From the NCBI RefSeq assembly GCF_020524355.2, contig NZ_CP129019.1:496001-560000 (forward strand): a DNA stretch of 64,000 nucleotides. The letters run 5' to 3'. The stretch is from Mesobacillus subterraneus. GTDB lineage: Bacteria > Bacillota > Bacilli > Bacillales > Cytobacillaceae. The translations under genes and the position numbers were made by a program. Under the pieces are notes generated by a model, which saw only the letters and a list, made by a program, of their open reading frames with translations, did not search any database and was not told the DNA's origin. This document shows, in pieces, positions 1 through 8,595 of the stretch (position 1 is its first letter; each line of letters starts with the position of its first letter).

Positions 1-12
1 GTAGGTAACAGT

Positions 13-639
13 ATGGGAAACTGGATTGATATTTCGCAGGTTTTACATGATAAAATTCCTGTTTGGCCGGGCGATACGCCATTTCATTATGAAGTGAGCT
101 GGGGGATGGAAGAAAGCGGCTCTGTGAATGTCGGACAGGTAACGATGAGCACGCATACCGGCACACATATCGATGCGCCTTTTCATTTCGATAGTGATGG
201 AAAAAAAGTAATCGATCTGGACTTTAACCTGTATATCGGTCCTGCAAAGGTGATTCATTTACAGAAGCCGGAAAGTATCGGAATTAAGGAAGTGGAAGCT
301 GAGGATTTGCGCGGAGTCAAGCGCCTGTTGATCCGTACGGACGCATGGCAGGATAAGACGGTGTTCCCAGAATCAATTCCGCATATCGAGCCTGAATTGG
401 CTGCTTATCTTGCTGAGCAAGGAGTACATTTGCTTGGGCTAGATTTACCATCGGTTGATCCATTGGACAGCAAGGAACTAAGTGCCCATCATGAGTTGAA
501 CAACCGGGACATTCATATCCTTGAAGGACTGGTACTTGAAAATATCGAACCAGGAGATTACGAGCTCGCTGCATTGCCTCTGCCGCTGGAACAGGCGGAT
601 GGAAGTCCTGTTCGTGCCGTGATCCGAAAAAAGAATTAA
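13..639 (+). CDS. kynB: kynurenine formamidase (arylformamidase), cyclase family
   Basis: The 208-aa protein is a metal-dependent hydrolase that would convert N-formylkynurenine to kynurenine and formate in tryptophan catabolism, in the cytoplasm. It shows the cyclase-family metal motif HTGTHIDAPFH at residues 48-58 (His48, His52, Asp54, His58) and the opening WIDISQVLHDKIPVWPGD typical of bacterial KynB. Length is normal for the family (about 205-210 aa). The ATG at 13 is the only sensible start, but almost no upstream sequence is visible, so partners such as kynA/kynU would lie outside the window. An intrinsic terminator follows directly, so the gene ends its transcript. The specific KynB assignment, rather than a generic cyclase, is a family-level judgement. 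Confidence 0.85.
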   Translation: MGNWIDISQVLHDKIPVWPGDTPFHYEVSWGMEESGSVNVGQVTMSTHTGTHIDAPFHFDSDGKKVIDLDFNLYIGPAKVIHLQKPESIGIKEVEAEDLRGVKRLLIRTDAWQDKTVFPESIPHIEPELAAYLAEQGVHLLGLDLPSVDPLDSKELSAHHELNNRDIHILEGLVLENIEPGDYELAALPLPLEQADGSPVRAVIRKKN

Positions 640-643
640 GATG

Positions 644-675
644 AAGGCTGCCTTCAATTGGGCAGCCTTTTTTGT
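644..675 (+). terminator. intrinsic terminator of kynB
   Basis: A perfect 9-bp stem AAGGCTGCC (644-652) / GGCAGCCTT (661-669) with an 8-nt loop runs into six T residues, 4 bp after the kynB stop codon. Confidence 0.9.
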
Positions 676-734
676 TTGTTAACCAGGAATTATAAAATTA
701 ATTAAGTGTGTATAACTACATGTAGTTTTCTTAA

Positions 735-858
735 TCCAGCTCCAGCGCCTAGCCCCTCGAGACGCTACTGTCCTGACAATGAAGTCAAAGAACGACTTCA
801 CTGGCAGGCCCTCCAGCGCTTGTTGGGGCTGAACGAGGCGCTTGCGCTTTTTGTTCTT
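735..858. repeat. GC-rich palindromic dispersed repeat, copy 1
   Basis: The block starts CCAGCTCCAGCGCCTAGCCC and ends near GAGGCGCTTGCGCTTTTTG. Its outer parts are imperfect inverted repeats (AGCGCCTAGCCCC against GGGGCT...AGGCGCT) and its middle has TGAAGTC/GACTTCA around AAAGAAC. Two more copies lie at 18041-18162 and 18164-18405. It is much richer in GC than its surroundings and contains no credible gene. It resembles the small palindromic or MITE-like elements scattered through Bacillaceae intergenic regions. Confidence 0.8.
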
Positions 859-896
859 TGAGGAAAATCATGTCGAAAAGAGAACTAAGATTGTTG

Positions 897-948
897 TTGA
901 CCAAAGTGGTCAATAGGGAATATAATGATATTGACCAGGTTGGTCAAT
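897..948 (+). promoter_or_regulatory. promoter with twin TetR operators
   Basis: Two palindromes, TTGACCA-AAG-TGGTCAA (897-913) and TTGACCA-GGT-TGGTCAA (931-947), lie 34 bp apart centre to centre. The first contains a -35-like TTGACC (897-902), and TATAAT (921-926) sits between them after an 18-bp spacer. The second overlaps the expected transcription start. This is the layout of an autorepressed TetR promoter, upstream of the regulator gene. Confidence 0.8.
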
Positions 949-970
949 GCGGTTTTTTAAGGAGGTCATG

Positions 971-1600
971 ATGTCTTCAAAATTTTTAAGTTTGAATCCT
1001 GAAAAGCAAGAACGAATCCTGAACGCAGCTCTAAAGGAGTTTGCCCTGAAAGGATACGAAAATGCATCCACAAATGAAATCGTCAAATCAGCAGGAATCT
1101 CAAAAGGGCTGCTATTCCACTATTTCTCGAATAAAAAAGAACTCTATTTGTTTCTCTATAACCACTTTGTTGATGTGTTATTGGAAGAACTATTTAATGA
1201 ATTAGACTTCAGCGAACGTGATATTTTTGAGCGGCTGAAGAACATGATGATCCTCAAAAATAAGCTGATGGCAAGACATCCCGAAGTATTCAACTTTATG
1301 ATGTCAGCTTCAATGGAAACTTCAGAAGAAGTGAAAGAGGCATTGAACAGCACCAGCACAGAACTGATGAACAACAGCTTTGGCAGATTATTCGAAAATA
1401 TCGACCTTGCAAAGTTCCGTGAAGGTACGGATATTCCAAGAACAATCAACATCATCATGTGGACTCTCGAAGGCTTCAGCAACCAGGAACTCGAAAAAGC
1501 GAAAAAACTGAACAAAGAGTTTCTTAATTTTAATGAAGCTTTTAAAGAAGTCGAAGTGTATATCGATATGATGAAGAAGTCATTTTATAAAAGTGAGTAA
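971..1600 (+). CDS. TetR/AcrR-family transcriptional repressor
   Basis: A 209-aa regulator with an N-terminal TetR DNA-binding domain: helix-turn-helix around residues 33-52, containing STNEIVKSAGISKGLLFHYF and then SNKKELY. The C-terminal all-helical part would be the ligand-binding/dimer domain. The ATG at 971 is preferred because AAGGAGGT (958-966) is correctly spaced for it; the upstream ATG at 947 lies inside an operator and the ATG at 968 is too close to the ribosome binding site. The twin palindromes upstream suggest autorepression. It is followed after an intergenic repeat array by an ABC-2 exporter on the same strand, so control of that exporter is likely, as in many Bacillus TetR-ABC pairs. 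The ligand is unknown. Confidence 0.88.
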   Translation: MSSKFLSLNPEKQERILNAALKEFALKGYENASTNEIVKSAGISKGLLFHYFSNKKELYLFLYNHFVDVLLEELFNELDFSERDIFERLKNMMILKNKLMARHPEVFNFMMSASMETSEEVKEALNSTSTELMNNSFGRLFENIDLAKFREGTDIPRTINIIMWTLEGFSNQELEKAKKLNKEFLNFNEAFKEVEVYIDMMKKSFYKSE

Positions 1601-1631
1601 TCCGAATTTCTAACAGGCAGCAACATAGACG

Positions 1632-2027
1632 GAAATGGTCACAACCGTCGATCAAAAGAGTCCAACCGTAGATAAAATTTCATTAACCGTTTATAAAAAG
1701 AGTCCAACCGTAGATAAAAGTGCTCCACCAGTTAGAAAGTTGGAAATTGAACCATATCTGTTTTGAAAAATGGCTCAACCGGTTGGTATTAAAACAGCTT
1801 CAACTGGTATTAAAAGAGAACCAACCGGCATTAAAACAGCTTCAACTGGTATTAAAAGAAAACCAACTGGTATTAAATCAGCTTCAACTGGTATTAAAAG
1901 AGAACCAACCGGCATTAAAACAGCTTCAACTGGTATTAAAAGAAAACCAACTGGTATTAAAACAGCTTCAACTGGTATTAAAAGAGAACCAACTGATATT
2001 AAACCGGCTTCAACCGTTATTAAATAG
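1632..2027. repeat. intergenic tandem repeat array 1 (21/42-bp units)
   Basis: From about 1775 to 2027 a 42-bp unit made of two 21-bp halves is repeated about six times. Each half starts CAACTGGTATTAAAA or CAACCGGCATTAAAA, followed alternately by CAGCTT or AGARAAC. Between 1632 and 1740 there are looser copies of a related word, CAACCGTAGATAAAA. The words are all in the same orientation, unlike the other arrays in this window. Several frames stay open through it by virtue of the repetition, giving low-complexity ORFs that are not credible genes. Confidence 0.85.
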
Positions 2028-2054
2028 AAAAAAACGAATCTGGGAGGGTCTGGC

Positions 2055-2939
2055 ATGAACGTGATTGAGCTAAAGAATCTGACGAAAATGTACGGCAAGG
2101 CCAGGGGAATTGAGGATGTTAGTTTCAATGTGAAGGAAGGGGAAATTTTCGGGTTCATTGGTCCGAATGGAGCAGGGAAATCGACGACGATCCGGACTTT
2201 ACTATCATTGATTTACCCTACGAGCGGCAGCGCGACGATTTTTGGAAAAGATATTATCACTGCTTCTCCGGAAATCAAAAAAGATATCGGCTACCTGCCT
2301 TCCGAAGTGTTCTATTATGACAATATGAAGGTCATGGACCTGCTTAAGTATTCCGCAAGCTTTTACAAAAAGGACTGTACCAAGCGGATTAAAGAGCTTG
2401 CTGACGTCATGGAGCTCGATCTTACGAAGAAAATCGATGACCTGTCGCTAGGCAACAAAAAGAAGGTTGGCATCGTCCAGGGGCTGCTCCACGAACCGAA
2501 GCTAATCATTTTAGATGAACCGACTAGCGGGCTGGACCCGCTCATGCAGCAAAAGTTCTTTGACCTTCTAGAAAAAGAAAACAAAAAAGGTGCGACCATT
2601 CTGTTTTCTTCCCATATTCTCAGCGAGGTTCAGAGGCTGTGCGACAGGGTTGCGATCATCAAGGACGGCCGGATTGTCACCGTCGAGAAAATCAGCACGC
2701 TAAAAGAAAACACATATAAGAAATTCAAAATCGAATCCAATTCCGTAATCGATAAAAACATTTTCAATATTGACGGTGTGAACCAGCTTGAGCTGGACGG
2801 TGGAACGGTCAGCTTCCTCTTCAGGGGTAACATCAACTCTGTCATGAAAAAAATCGCCGAAATCGAGATTTCGAACCTCTGGGTCGAGGAGCCCGACTTG
2901 GAAGAGATTTTCATGCATTATTATGAAAAGGAGGAATAG
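2055..2939 (+). CDS. ABC-2 type exporter, ATP-binding protein
   Basis: The 294-aa ATPase of an ABC exporter of the CcmA/BcrA type. Walker A is GPNGAGKST (residues 36-44), the signature is the degenerate LSLGNKKKVG (about 130-139), and Walker B is LIILDEPTSGLDP (about 150-162). The C-terminal 80 residues are the usual variable extension. The ATG at 2055 follows GGGAGGG (2042-2048). It is the first gene of a three-gene operon with two ABC-2 permeases, 3 bp and then 15 bp apart, and probably is repressed by the TetR protein upstream. Substrate cannot be deduced; drug or lipid export are both possible. Confidence 0.9.
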   Translation: MNVIELKNLTKMYGKARGIEDVSFNVKEGEIFGFIGPNGAGKSTTIRTLLSLIYPTSGSATIFGKDIITASPEIKKDIGYLPSEVFYYDNMKVMDLLKYSASFYKKDCTKRIKELADVMELDLTKKIDDLSLGNKKKVGIVQGLLHEPKLIILDEPTSGLDPLMQQKFFDLLEKENKKGATILFSSHILSEVQRLCDRVAIIKDGRIVTVEKISTLKENTYKKFKIESNSVIDKNIFNIDGVNQLELDGGTVSFLFRGNINSVMKKIAEIEISNLWVEEPDLEEIFMHYYEKEE

Positions 2940-2942
2940 AAA

Positions 2943-3740
2943 ATGAATATATTCCTTCATGAACTGAAGGCATACCGGAAGTCTACTATTATATGGACCT
3001 TGTCGCTGGTGGCGATGGTTGTCTTGTTTTTAGCAATGTTTCCTTCCTTTTCAAAGGATGCGGAAGAGTTCAAGAAATTGCTTGAAGGCTTCCCGGTTGA
3101 ATTGAGGAAAGCGATTGGCTTGTCCGTGGACAGCATCGCGACATTGATTGGATTTTTCTCATACGCATTTCTCTATCTGAAGCTAGCGGGCGCCATCCAG
3201 GCTATGAATCTTGGAACCTCGATCCTTTCAAAGGAAACGCGGGAAAAGACAGCCGACTTCCTGCTTACTAAGCCAGTGACAAGGACGCAGATAGTGACTT
3301 CCAAGCTGTTGGCAGCGCTGGTTTCCCTGATTATTACCAACATCATTTTTATCGGAGCGACTTTCGTGATGGCAGCTATTGTTGAAGGGGACGATTTTAA
3401 CAAGGAAGCCTTGTTCTTGATTGCTGTTTCCCTGTTCTTCATCCAGCTAATGTTTATGGCATTAGGAATCATCGTTTCTGTGATTGCCCCAAGAATTAAG
3501 TCGGTGATATCAGTATCGCTCGGTACTGTTTTTGGATTCTTTATGCTCGGGATGATCAGTTCGACGACGGATGATGAAGCTTTACGTTATTTGACGCCGT
3601 TCAATTACTTTGACTCAACATACATCACACAACATTCAAGCTACGAAACTTCATTTATCATAGCCGGGATAGTGTTTATCATCGCAACGGTTTCGGCCAG
3701 CTATTATTTTTACGCAAAAAAGGATGTCCATTCCGTTTAG
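2943..3740 (+). CDS. ABC-2 type exporter, permease 1
   Basis: A 265-aa integral membrane protein with about six hydrophobic segments: one near residues 15-35, then pairs around 55-90, 120-150, 160-190 and a C-terminal one ending in a basic tail. The loop with TREKTADFLLTKPVTRTQIV is typical of ABC-2 permeases. It starts 3 bp after the ATPase stop and has AAAGGAGG upstream. It is homologous along its whole length to the next gene (both 265 aa), so the pair probably forms a heterodimeric channel that arose by tandem duplication. Confidence 0.88.
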   Translation: MNIFLHELKAYRKSTIIWTLSLVAMVVLFLAMFPSFSKDAEEFKKLLEGFPVELRKAIGLSVDSIATLIGFFSYAFLYLKLAGAIQAMNLGTSILSKETREKTADFLLTKPVTRTQIVTSKLLAALVSLIITNIIFIGATFVMAAIVEGDDFNKEALFLIAVSLFFIQLMFMALGIIVSVIAPRIKSVISVSLGTVFGFFMLGMISSTTDDEALRYLTPFNYFDSTYITQHSSYETSFIIAGIVFIIATVSASYYFYAKKDVHSV

Positions 3741-3755
3741 GGAGGAGGGAAAGTC

Positions 3756-4553
3756 ATGAATCTTTTTAAAAGGGAAATGAAAGCAAATCGCAAGTCGCTC
3801 ATCATCTGGAGTATCGGTGTCATTTTCATGGTCGCCGCGGGCATGGGCAAATACGCAAGTCTTGAAGGGACGGGTCAATCGATGAATGCGCTGATGGCTG
3901 ATATGCCTAAATCGATGCAGGCTATCATGGGAACGGGTTCACTCGATCTGTCAACACCGATTGGTTATTACGGAGTGTTATTTTTATACCTTGCTGTGAT
4001 GGGAGCTATCCATGCAGCGATGCTCGGCTCGAACATCATTGCCAAGGAAGAGCGTGACAAGACGGTCGAGTTCTTGCTGGTCAAACCAGTTTCAAGAACA
4101 AGAATGATAACATCCAAACTAATAGCAGCATTGGTCAACATTCTGATTTTCAATATTGTGACCTTTACTTCCTCTGTGGGTATGGTGCAGAAATATGCGG
4201 AAGGTGAGAATATGACCGGAGATATTACCTTGCTGATGATCGGGATGTTCATTCTACAGCTGATCTTCCTGGTTATCGGAAGCGCAATTGCTGCTAGCTA
4301 CAAAAACGCGAAAAAAGCCACATCCCTGTCAACAGGAATCTTGCTTATCCTTTTCATTTTATCGATAGCTATTGATATGAATGAAAAGCTGGATGGATTG
4401 AAGTTCCTGACTCCATTCAAATATTATGACGCAAAGCTTGTTTTGCTGGAAGGCGGATTCGAGCCACTGTATCTTGCATTTTCCTTTCTGCTGCTGATCG
4501 GGTTCACAATCGTAACCTTTGTTTTTTATCGAAAAAGAGATATGAATATATGA
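3756..4553 (+). CDS. ABC-2 type exporter, permease 2
   Basis: A 265-aa membrane protein with the same topology and the same central loop (ERDKTVEFLLVKPVSRTRMI) as the preceding permease. GGGAGGAGGG upstream of the ATG at 3756 is a strong ribosome binding site. It is the last gene of the exporter operon. No simple terminator follows; instead a long hairpin-rich repeat array starts just after the stop. Confidence 0.88.
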   Translation: MNLFKREMKANRKSLIIWSIGVIFMVAAGMGKYASLEGTGQSMNALMADMPKSMQAIMGTGSLDLSTPIGYYGVLFLYLAVMGAIHAAMLGSNIIAKEERDKTVEFLLVKPVSRTRMITSKLIAALVNILIFNIVTFTSSVGMVQKYAEGENMTGDITLLMIGMFILQLIFLVIGSAIAASYKNAKKATSLSTGILLILFILSIAIDMNEKLDGLKFLTPFKYYDAKLVLLEGGFEPLYLAFSFLLLIGFTIVTFVFYRKRDMNI

Positions 4554-4608
4554 TTCCTTAGCTAAACACACCCTTATGCGAGGGTTACACTATTGATGAG
4601 GGTGGAAT

Positions 4609-5110
4609 CGTATCCTTATGCAAGATTTTCATCTGCTATAAGGGTACGATAAAGGGCAAATCGTACCCTTATGTGAGGCATTCATCTGCCATAAGGGTAC
4701 GATAAAGAGAAAATCGTCACCTTATGTGAGGCATTCATCTGCCATAAGGGTACGATAAAGGGCAAATCGTACCCTTATGTGAGGCATTCATCTGCCATAA
4801 GGGTACGATAAAGGGCAAATCGTACCCTTATGTGAGGCATTCATCTGCTATAAGGGTACGATAAAGAGAAAATCGTCACCTTATGTGAGGCATTCATCTG
4901 CCATAAGGGTACGATAAAGGGCAAATCGTACCCTTATGTGAGGCATTCATCTGCTATAAGGGTACGATAAAGTGGAAAAACGTACCCTTATGTGAGGCAA
5001 TCGTCTGCTATAAGGGTACGATAAAGAGAAAAACGTACCCTTATGTGAGGCAATCGTCTGCTATAAGGGTACGGTAAAGGGCAAATCGTACCCTTATGCA
5101 CTAGCTCGGC
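4609..5110. repeat. intergenic tandem hairpin array 2 (53-bp units)
   Basis: Ten units start at 4609, 4662, 4715, 4768, 4821, 4874, 4927, 4981, 5034 and 5087, i.e. a 53-bp period with a single 54-bp step. Each unit has CGTACCCTTAT, an 18-nt loop GTGAGGCATTCATCTGCC, and the exact reverse complement ATAAGGGTACG, followed by a short AT-rich linker. First and last units are degenerate, and two units share CGTCACC in place of CGTACCC. The array fills the space between the exporter operon and hemY, whose 5' region (5111-5300) holds no gene. Confidence 0.92.
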
Positions 5111-5197
5111 ATTCCCTAAGGGTCCATTTCAATATTAGACATCTAGTTCCAGCGAAGAAAACATACTTGTTTTCGGCAGAACCCCCTCCAATTCGCA

Positions 5198-5243
5198 CCT
5201 GTTTATGCAAATTTCGCAAACAGGAGATCACCTGTTATTTTTT
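5198..5243 (+). terminator. terminator-like hairpins, mutually exclusive
   Basis: CCTGTTT (5198-5204) can pair with AAACAGG (5218-5224), but the latter can instead pair (AACAGG, 5219-5224) with CCTGTT (5231-5236), which is followed by six T residues. The second hairpin looks like a short intrinsic terminator. It may end read-through from the exporter operon or act as an attenuator; nothing in the sequence decides between them. Confidence 0.45.
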
Positions 5244-5300
5244 CCAAATCCCTCGTTCACATTTTAGTAAAAAAACACCCATCTTCCTATGAATTTCGAG

Positions 5301-5309
5301 TGCTATACT
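5301..5309 (+). promoter_or_regulatory. possible extended -10 promoter of hemY
   Basis: TGCTATACT is an extended -10 element about 80 bp upstream of the hemY start. No clear -35 box is present at the usual distance, so the assignment is weak. Confidence 0.35.
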
Positions 5310-5390
5310 TTAAATATGTTAAATACTGCACATACCTAGTTAATTAATTTATAGGATAATCAATACATTACTAAAGAATAGGTGAGCGGA

Positions 5391-6803
5391 ATGGACGAAA
5401 TGAAGGTCATTGTTGTTGGCGGCGGTATTACAGGACTATCGACAGCATATTATCTCCAAAAGAAAGCAAGGGAGAATCAGCTTCCCATCAGGGTGAAGTT
5501 ATTTGAGGCAAGCCAACGTCTTGGCGGTGTCATCAGTACTGAGAAACGGGACGGGTTCGTCATTGAAAGAGGACCGGATTCTATCATTGCGAGAAAAAAG
5601 AGTGCGATGAGATTGATAGAAGAAGTCGACCTTAAAGATAAAATTATAACTAATACTGCAGGGAAATCCTATATTTACGCGAGAGGCAAGCTTCATACAA
5701 TGCCTGAGGGCTCTTTCATGGGCATTCCCACAAAGGTGACGCCATTTGCATTATCAGGATTATTTTCACCACTTGGGAAATTGCGTGCTGCGGGGGATTT
5801 CATTTTACCAAAAGGGGAGCCGAAAGCAGATCAGTCGCTAGGGGCTTTTTTCCGCTACCGGCTTGGCGATGAGGTGGTCGACAACCTGATTGATCCACTA
5901 CTGTCAGGTATTTACGCAGGCGATATTGATGAACTCAGTTTGATGACCTTGTTCCCGAACTTTTATGAAATCGAACAGAAGTATCGAAGCCTTGTGGTTG
6001 GATTGAATAAATCGATGCCAAAGCCGCCGAAAGCTGCTAAAAAGCCTGGTTCCAAAAAAGGAATGTTCATCTCATTGTCGACAGGGCTTGAGGAGTTGGT
6101 CTACCAGGTTGAAAGCAGACTAGAAGAAGGAACAGTCGTGAAAGGCACAGCTGTAAAAAAGGTAGTGAAAACAGGAAGTACCTATCAAGTCCACTTTGAA
6201 ACTGGAGAGGTCGAAACAGCGGACAGCGTCGTCATCACGACTGACCATTTCCATGCGCAACGCATGCTTTCTGAGTATGCATTCATGGAACAATTCAAAG
6301 ATATGCCATCCAATTCTGTAGCAAATGTCGCGATGGCATTTCCAAAATCGGCTATTGAAAAAGATATTGAAGGAACAGGCTTCCTTGTATCGAGAAACAG
6401 CGATTTCCGGATTACCGCATGTACGTGGACACACAAGAAATGGCCCGGAACATCTCCTGATCATATGGCTTTGCTCCGTTGCTATGTCGGCAAACCGGAT
6501 GACCAGGAAGCCGTCGAACTGTCGGATGAAGAAATCGTCCAACTGGTTTTAAAAGATTTGAACAAGACAATGAATATTACTGAAAAACCAATCTTCCATA
6601 TTGTAACGAGATGGAGAAAAGCGATGCCGCAATATACGGTGGGGCATCTTGAAAAGATTGCCTCTGTCAAAAAACAACTCAATCAAGAACTCCCTGGTGT
6701 TTTCCTTGCCGGGGGATCGTTTGAAGGTGTTGGCATACCGGGCTGTATTGACCAGGCTGAAGCTGCGGTGGAAAAAGTAATCAGCCATCTGACTCAAGAA
6801 TAA
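5391..6803 (+). CDS. hemY: protoporphyrinogen/coproporphyrinogen III oxidase, HemY type
   Basis: A 470-aa FAD-dependent oxidase acting late in haem synthesis; Gram-positive HemY enzymes oxidise coproporphyrinogen III to coproporphyrin III. It has an N-terminal dinucleotide-binding motif VVGGGITGLSTAYYL (residues about 8-22), followed by the FAD-contacting KRDGFVIERGPDSI stretch and the C-terminal FAD motif LAGGSFEGVGIPGCI. Length matches B. subtilis HemY (470 aa). The ATG at 5391 is chosen because AGGTGA (5380-5385) is well placed for it; a GTG at 5382 lies inside that ribosome binding site. The gene stands alone here, whereas in many bacilli it follows hemE and hemH. A perfect terminator follows. 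Confidence 0.95.
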   Translation: MDEMKVIVVGGGITGLSTAYYLQKKARENQLPIRVKLFEASQRLGGVISTEKRDGFVIERGPDSIIARKKSAMRLIEEVDLKDKIITNTAGKSYIYARGKLHTMPEGSFMGIPTKVTPFALSGLFSPLGKLRAAGDFILPKGEPKADQSLGAFFRYRLGDEVVDNLIDPLLSGIYAGDIDELSLMTLFPNFYEIEQKYRSLVVGLNKSMPKPPKAAKKPGSKKGMFISLSTGLEELVYQVESRLEEGTVVKGTAVKKVVKTGSTYQVHFETGEVETADSVVITTDHFHAQRMLSEYAFMEQFKDMPSNSVANVAMAFPKSAIEKDIEGTGFLVSRNSDFRITACTWTHKKWPGTSPDHMALLRCYVGKPDDQEAVELSDEEIVQLVLKDLNKTMNITEKPIFHIVTRWRKAMPQYTVGHLEKIASVKKQLNQELPGVFLAGGSFEGVGIPGCIDQAEAAVEKVISHLTQE

Positions 6804-6815
6804 GCATAATTCCTG

Positions 6816-6845
6816 CCGCTATCTTTCAAAAAGATAGCGGTTTTT
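6816..6845 (+). terminator. intrinsic terminator of hemY
   Basis: A perfect 11-bp stem CCGCTATCTTT (6816-6826) / AAAGATAGCGG (6830-6840) with a 3-nt loop is followed by TTTTT. Confidence 0.93.
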
Positions 6846-6940
6846 ACTTTTAATAGGAAGATAGCCAAATACTTCTTTTTTAATATCGAAATCTTCTGTA
6901 AAATAGAGACATAAGGTTAAAAAAGTTTGGAGAGATCTCT

Positions 6941-8413
6941 ATGCGAAATAGTTTTCCTATTTTTGGGACAGATGATGAAACGACCTATAATCCTGATGAA
7001 CTGCTGAGTTTATTTTTGGATTGCACGGCTGACGGATTTGCTATTGTCGATATGGAGAATCGTTTTTTAAGAATCAACCATAAGTACACCGAAATTTTCG
7101 GCTATACAGAAGAAGACTTGATCGGGAGAACTTTTTATGAGTTTTCTAATCCCGATTTCGTACCGGGAATCATTTCTGAAGTCCAAAATGGAAAAGCGTA
7201 TACCAATATGATAACGAAGCGATTCCATAAAGATGGTTCCATGCTGGATATTGCAGTCTCTTATTCACCGTTCCGGAATAAGCATGGGAAAATCATCGCC
7301 ATCATTGCGATATATCGTGACATCACAAAAATTGTGAGCATGGAACGTGAGTTAAATAGAACCCGGGAATTGTATGAATTAATCACTGAAAATACGACTG
7401 ACATGATCAAGGTTATTAATAAGGACAAAGTAATCGTTTATGCTTCACCGTCACATGAAAAAGTAATCAGTCTGAAGCCGGAACAAATTGTGGGCAAAAG
7501 CTTGAGTGAATATCTGTCGCCTGAGGAAAATACCATTCTGGATAAAAAGCTCGAGGAAATTATCGAGACTGGTGAGCCGCAGATTTTACGGAAGAAATTC
7601 ACGCCTTGTGATCAAAATTCGGTTTATACAGAGTATAACTTTTCACCGATATACAATGAAAAAAAAGAGATAGAGTCCTTTGTCAGTGTCGGCAGGAATA
7701 TTACGGACCGAGTCAAGCAGGATACCACCATCCGGAATCTGGACAGGCTTTCTGTCACCGGCCAGCTTGCAGCGGGAGTGGCTCATGAAATCCGCAATCC
7801 ACTGACTTCATTGAAAGGTTTTTCAAAATTATTGCAGACCTGTCTGGATAAGGAGAAACAAGCGGATTACCTCGCCATCATGATGAATGAACTTGACAGG
7901 ATCGATTCGATTGTCAATGAGTTCATGTCACTGGCAAAGCCGCAGGCCGTCCAGTATGTAAAAGTAGACCTGAAGTCGATTCTGGACAGTACAATCAATA
8001 TCATCCATCCACAAGCCTTGATGAACAATGTCCAAATCATCACTGATTATGCAGAAGAAAATATTATGCTTTCCTGCAACCCGCATCAGCTTAAGCAGGT
8101 GTTTTTAAACTTCTTGAAAAATGCAATTGAATCCATGAATGATGGCGGCAAAATACTTATTGAACTTCAGATGCATGCTCCGGGCAAGGTAACGGCGAGC
8201 ATTTCTGATGAAGGTGCTGGAATCGAATCAAACCGTCTTCGATACCTTGGAACCCCTTTTTATACAACAAAAGATAAAGGAATCGGACTAGGACTCACCG
8301 TCAGCAATAAAATCATTCAGGAGCATAATGGCACAATGAAGATTGTCAGTGAAAAAGGGCAAGGGACGACAGTGATTGTTGAGTTGGATTGTGATGTCAG
8401 CGCATCCAAATAA
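6941..8413 (+). CDS. PAS-domain sensor histidine kinase (sporulation-kinase-like, orphan)
   Basis: A 490-aa soluble sensor kinase: two PAS domains (about residues 20-130 and 145-258), a HisKA dimerisation domain with phospho-accepting His282 in AAGVAHEIRNPLTSL, and a C-terminal HATPase_c domain with the N box FLNFLKNAIES, DEGAGI and GIGLGLTVS motifs. There are no transmembrane segments, so it senses a cytoplasmic signal. No response regulator lies next to it. Orphan soluble PAS kinases of this design in Bacillus (KinA, KinE) commonly feed the Spo0F/Spo0A phosphorelay; that role is inferred from architecture only. Start ATG at 6941 follows GGAGAG. Confidence 0.88.
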   Translation: MRNSFPIFGTDDETTYNPDELLSLFLDCTADGFAIVDMENRFLRINHKYTEIFGYTEEDLIGRTFYEFSNPDFVPGIISEVQNGKAYTNMITKRFHKDGSMLDIAVSYSPFRNKHGKIIAIIAIYRDITKIVSMERELNRTRELYELITENTTDMIKVINKDKVIVYASPSHEKVISLKPEQIVGKSLSEYLSPEENTILDKKLEEIIETGEPQILRKKFTPCDQNSVYTEYNFSPIYNEKKEIESFVSVGRNITDRVKQDTTIRNLDRLSVTGQLAAGVAHEIRNPLTSLKGFSKLLQTCLDKEKQADYLAIMMNELDRIDSIVNEFMSLAKPQAVQYVKVDLKSILDSTINIIHPQALMNNVQIITDYAEENIMLSCNPHQLKQVFLNFLKNAIESMNDGGKILIELQMHAPGKVTASISDEGAGIESNRLRYLGTPFYTTKDKGIGLGLTVSNKIIQEHNGTMKIVSEKGQGTTVIVELDCDVSASK

Positions 8414-8595
8414 AAAAACGGCTTTCTCTTGGTTACTCAAACCTCCTATTATTCAATAAAAAATGATTAATATATATTAAAAATGCTTATAAACAATGCG
8501 TTTTCATCCATAGAATCGTATTCTCTTTGTGTACGAACGGCGCAGTTTAATTCAACAAGGGAATTAGCAAAATATCTGTAAATAGGAGGGGAATT

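Noticed and set aside
1720..2158. Low-complexity ORFs on both strands (LVLKENQ-, GIKTAST-, LIPVEAV-type repeats)
   Set aside because: Product of the 42-bp array; three frames encode different repeats, none with a start signal.
4609..5110. Possible CRISPR array
   Set aside because: Units are nearly identical over their full length, with no unique spacers, and there are no cas genes. The same applies to the arrays at 31.7 and 39.65 kb.
5382..5390. GTG start of hemY
   Set aside because: It overlaps the ribosome binding site AGGTGA that serves the ATG at 5391.
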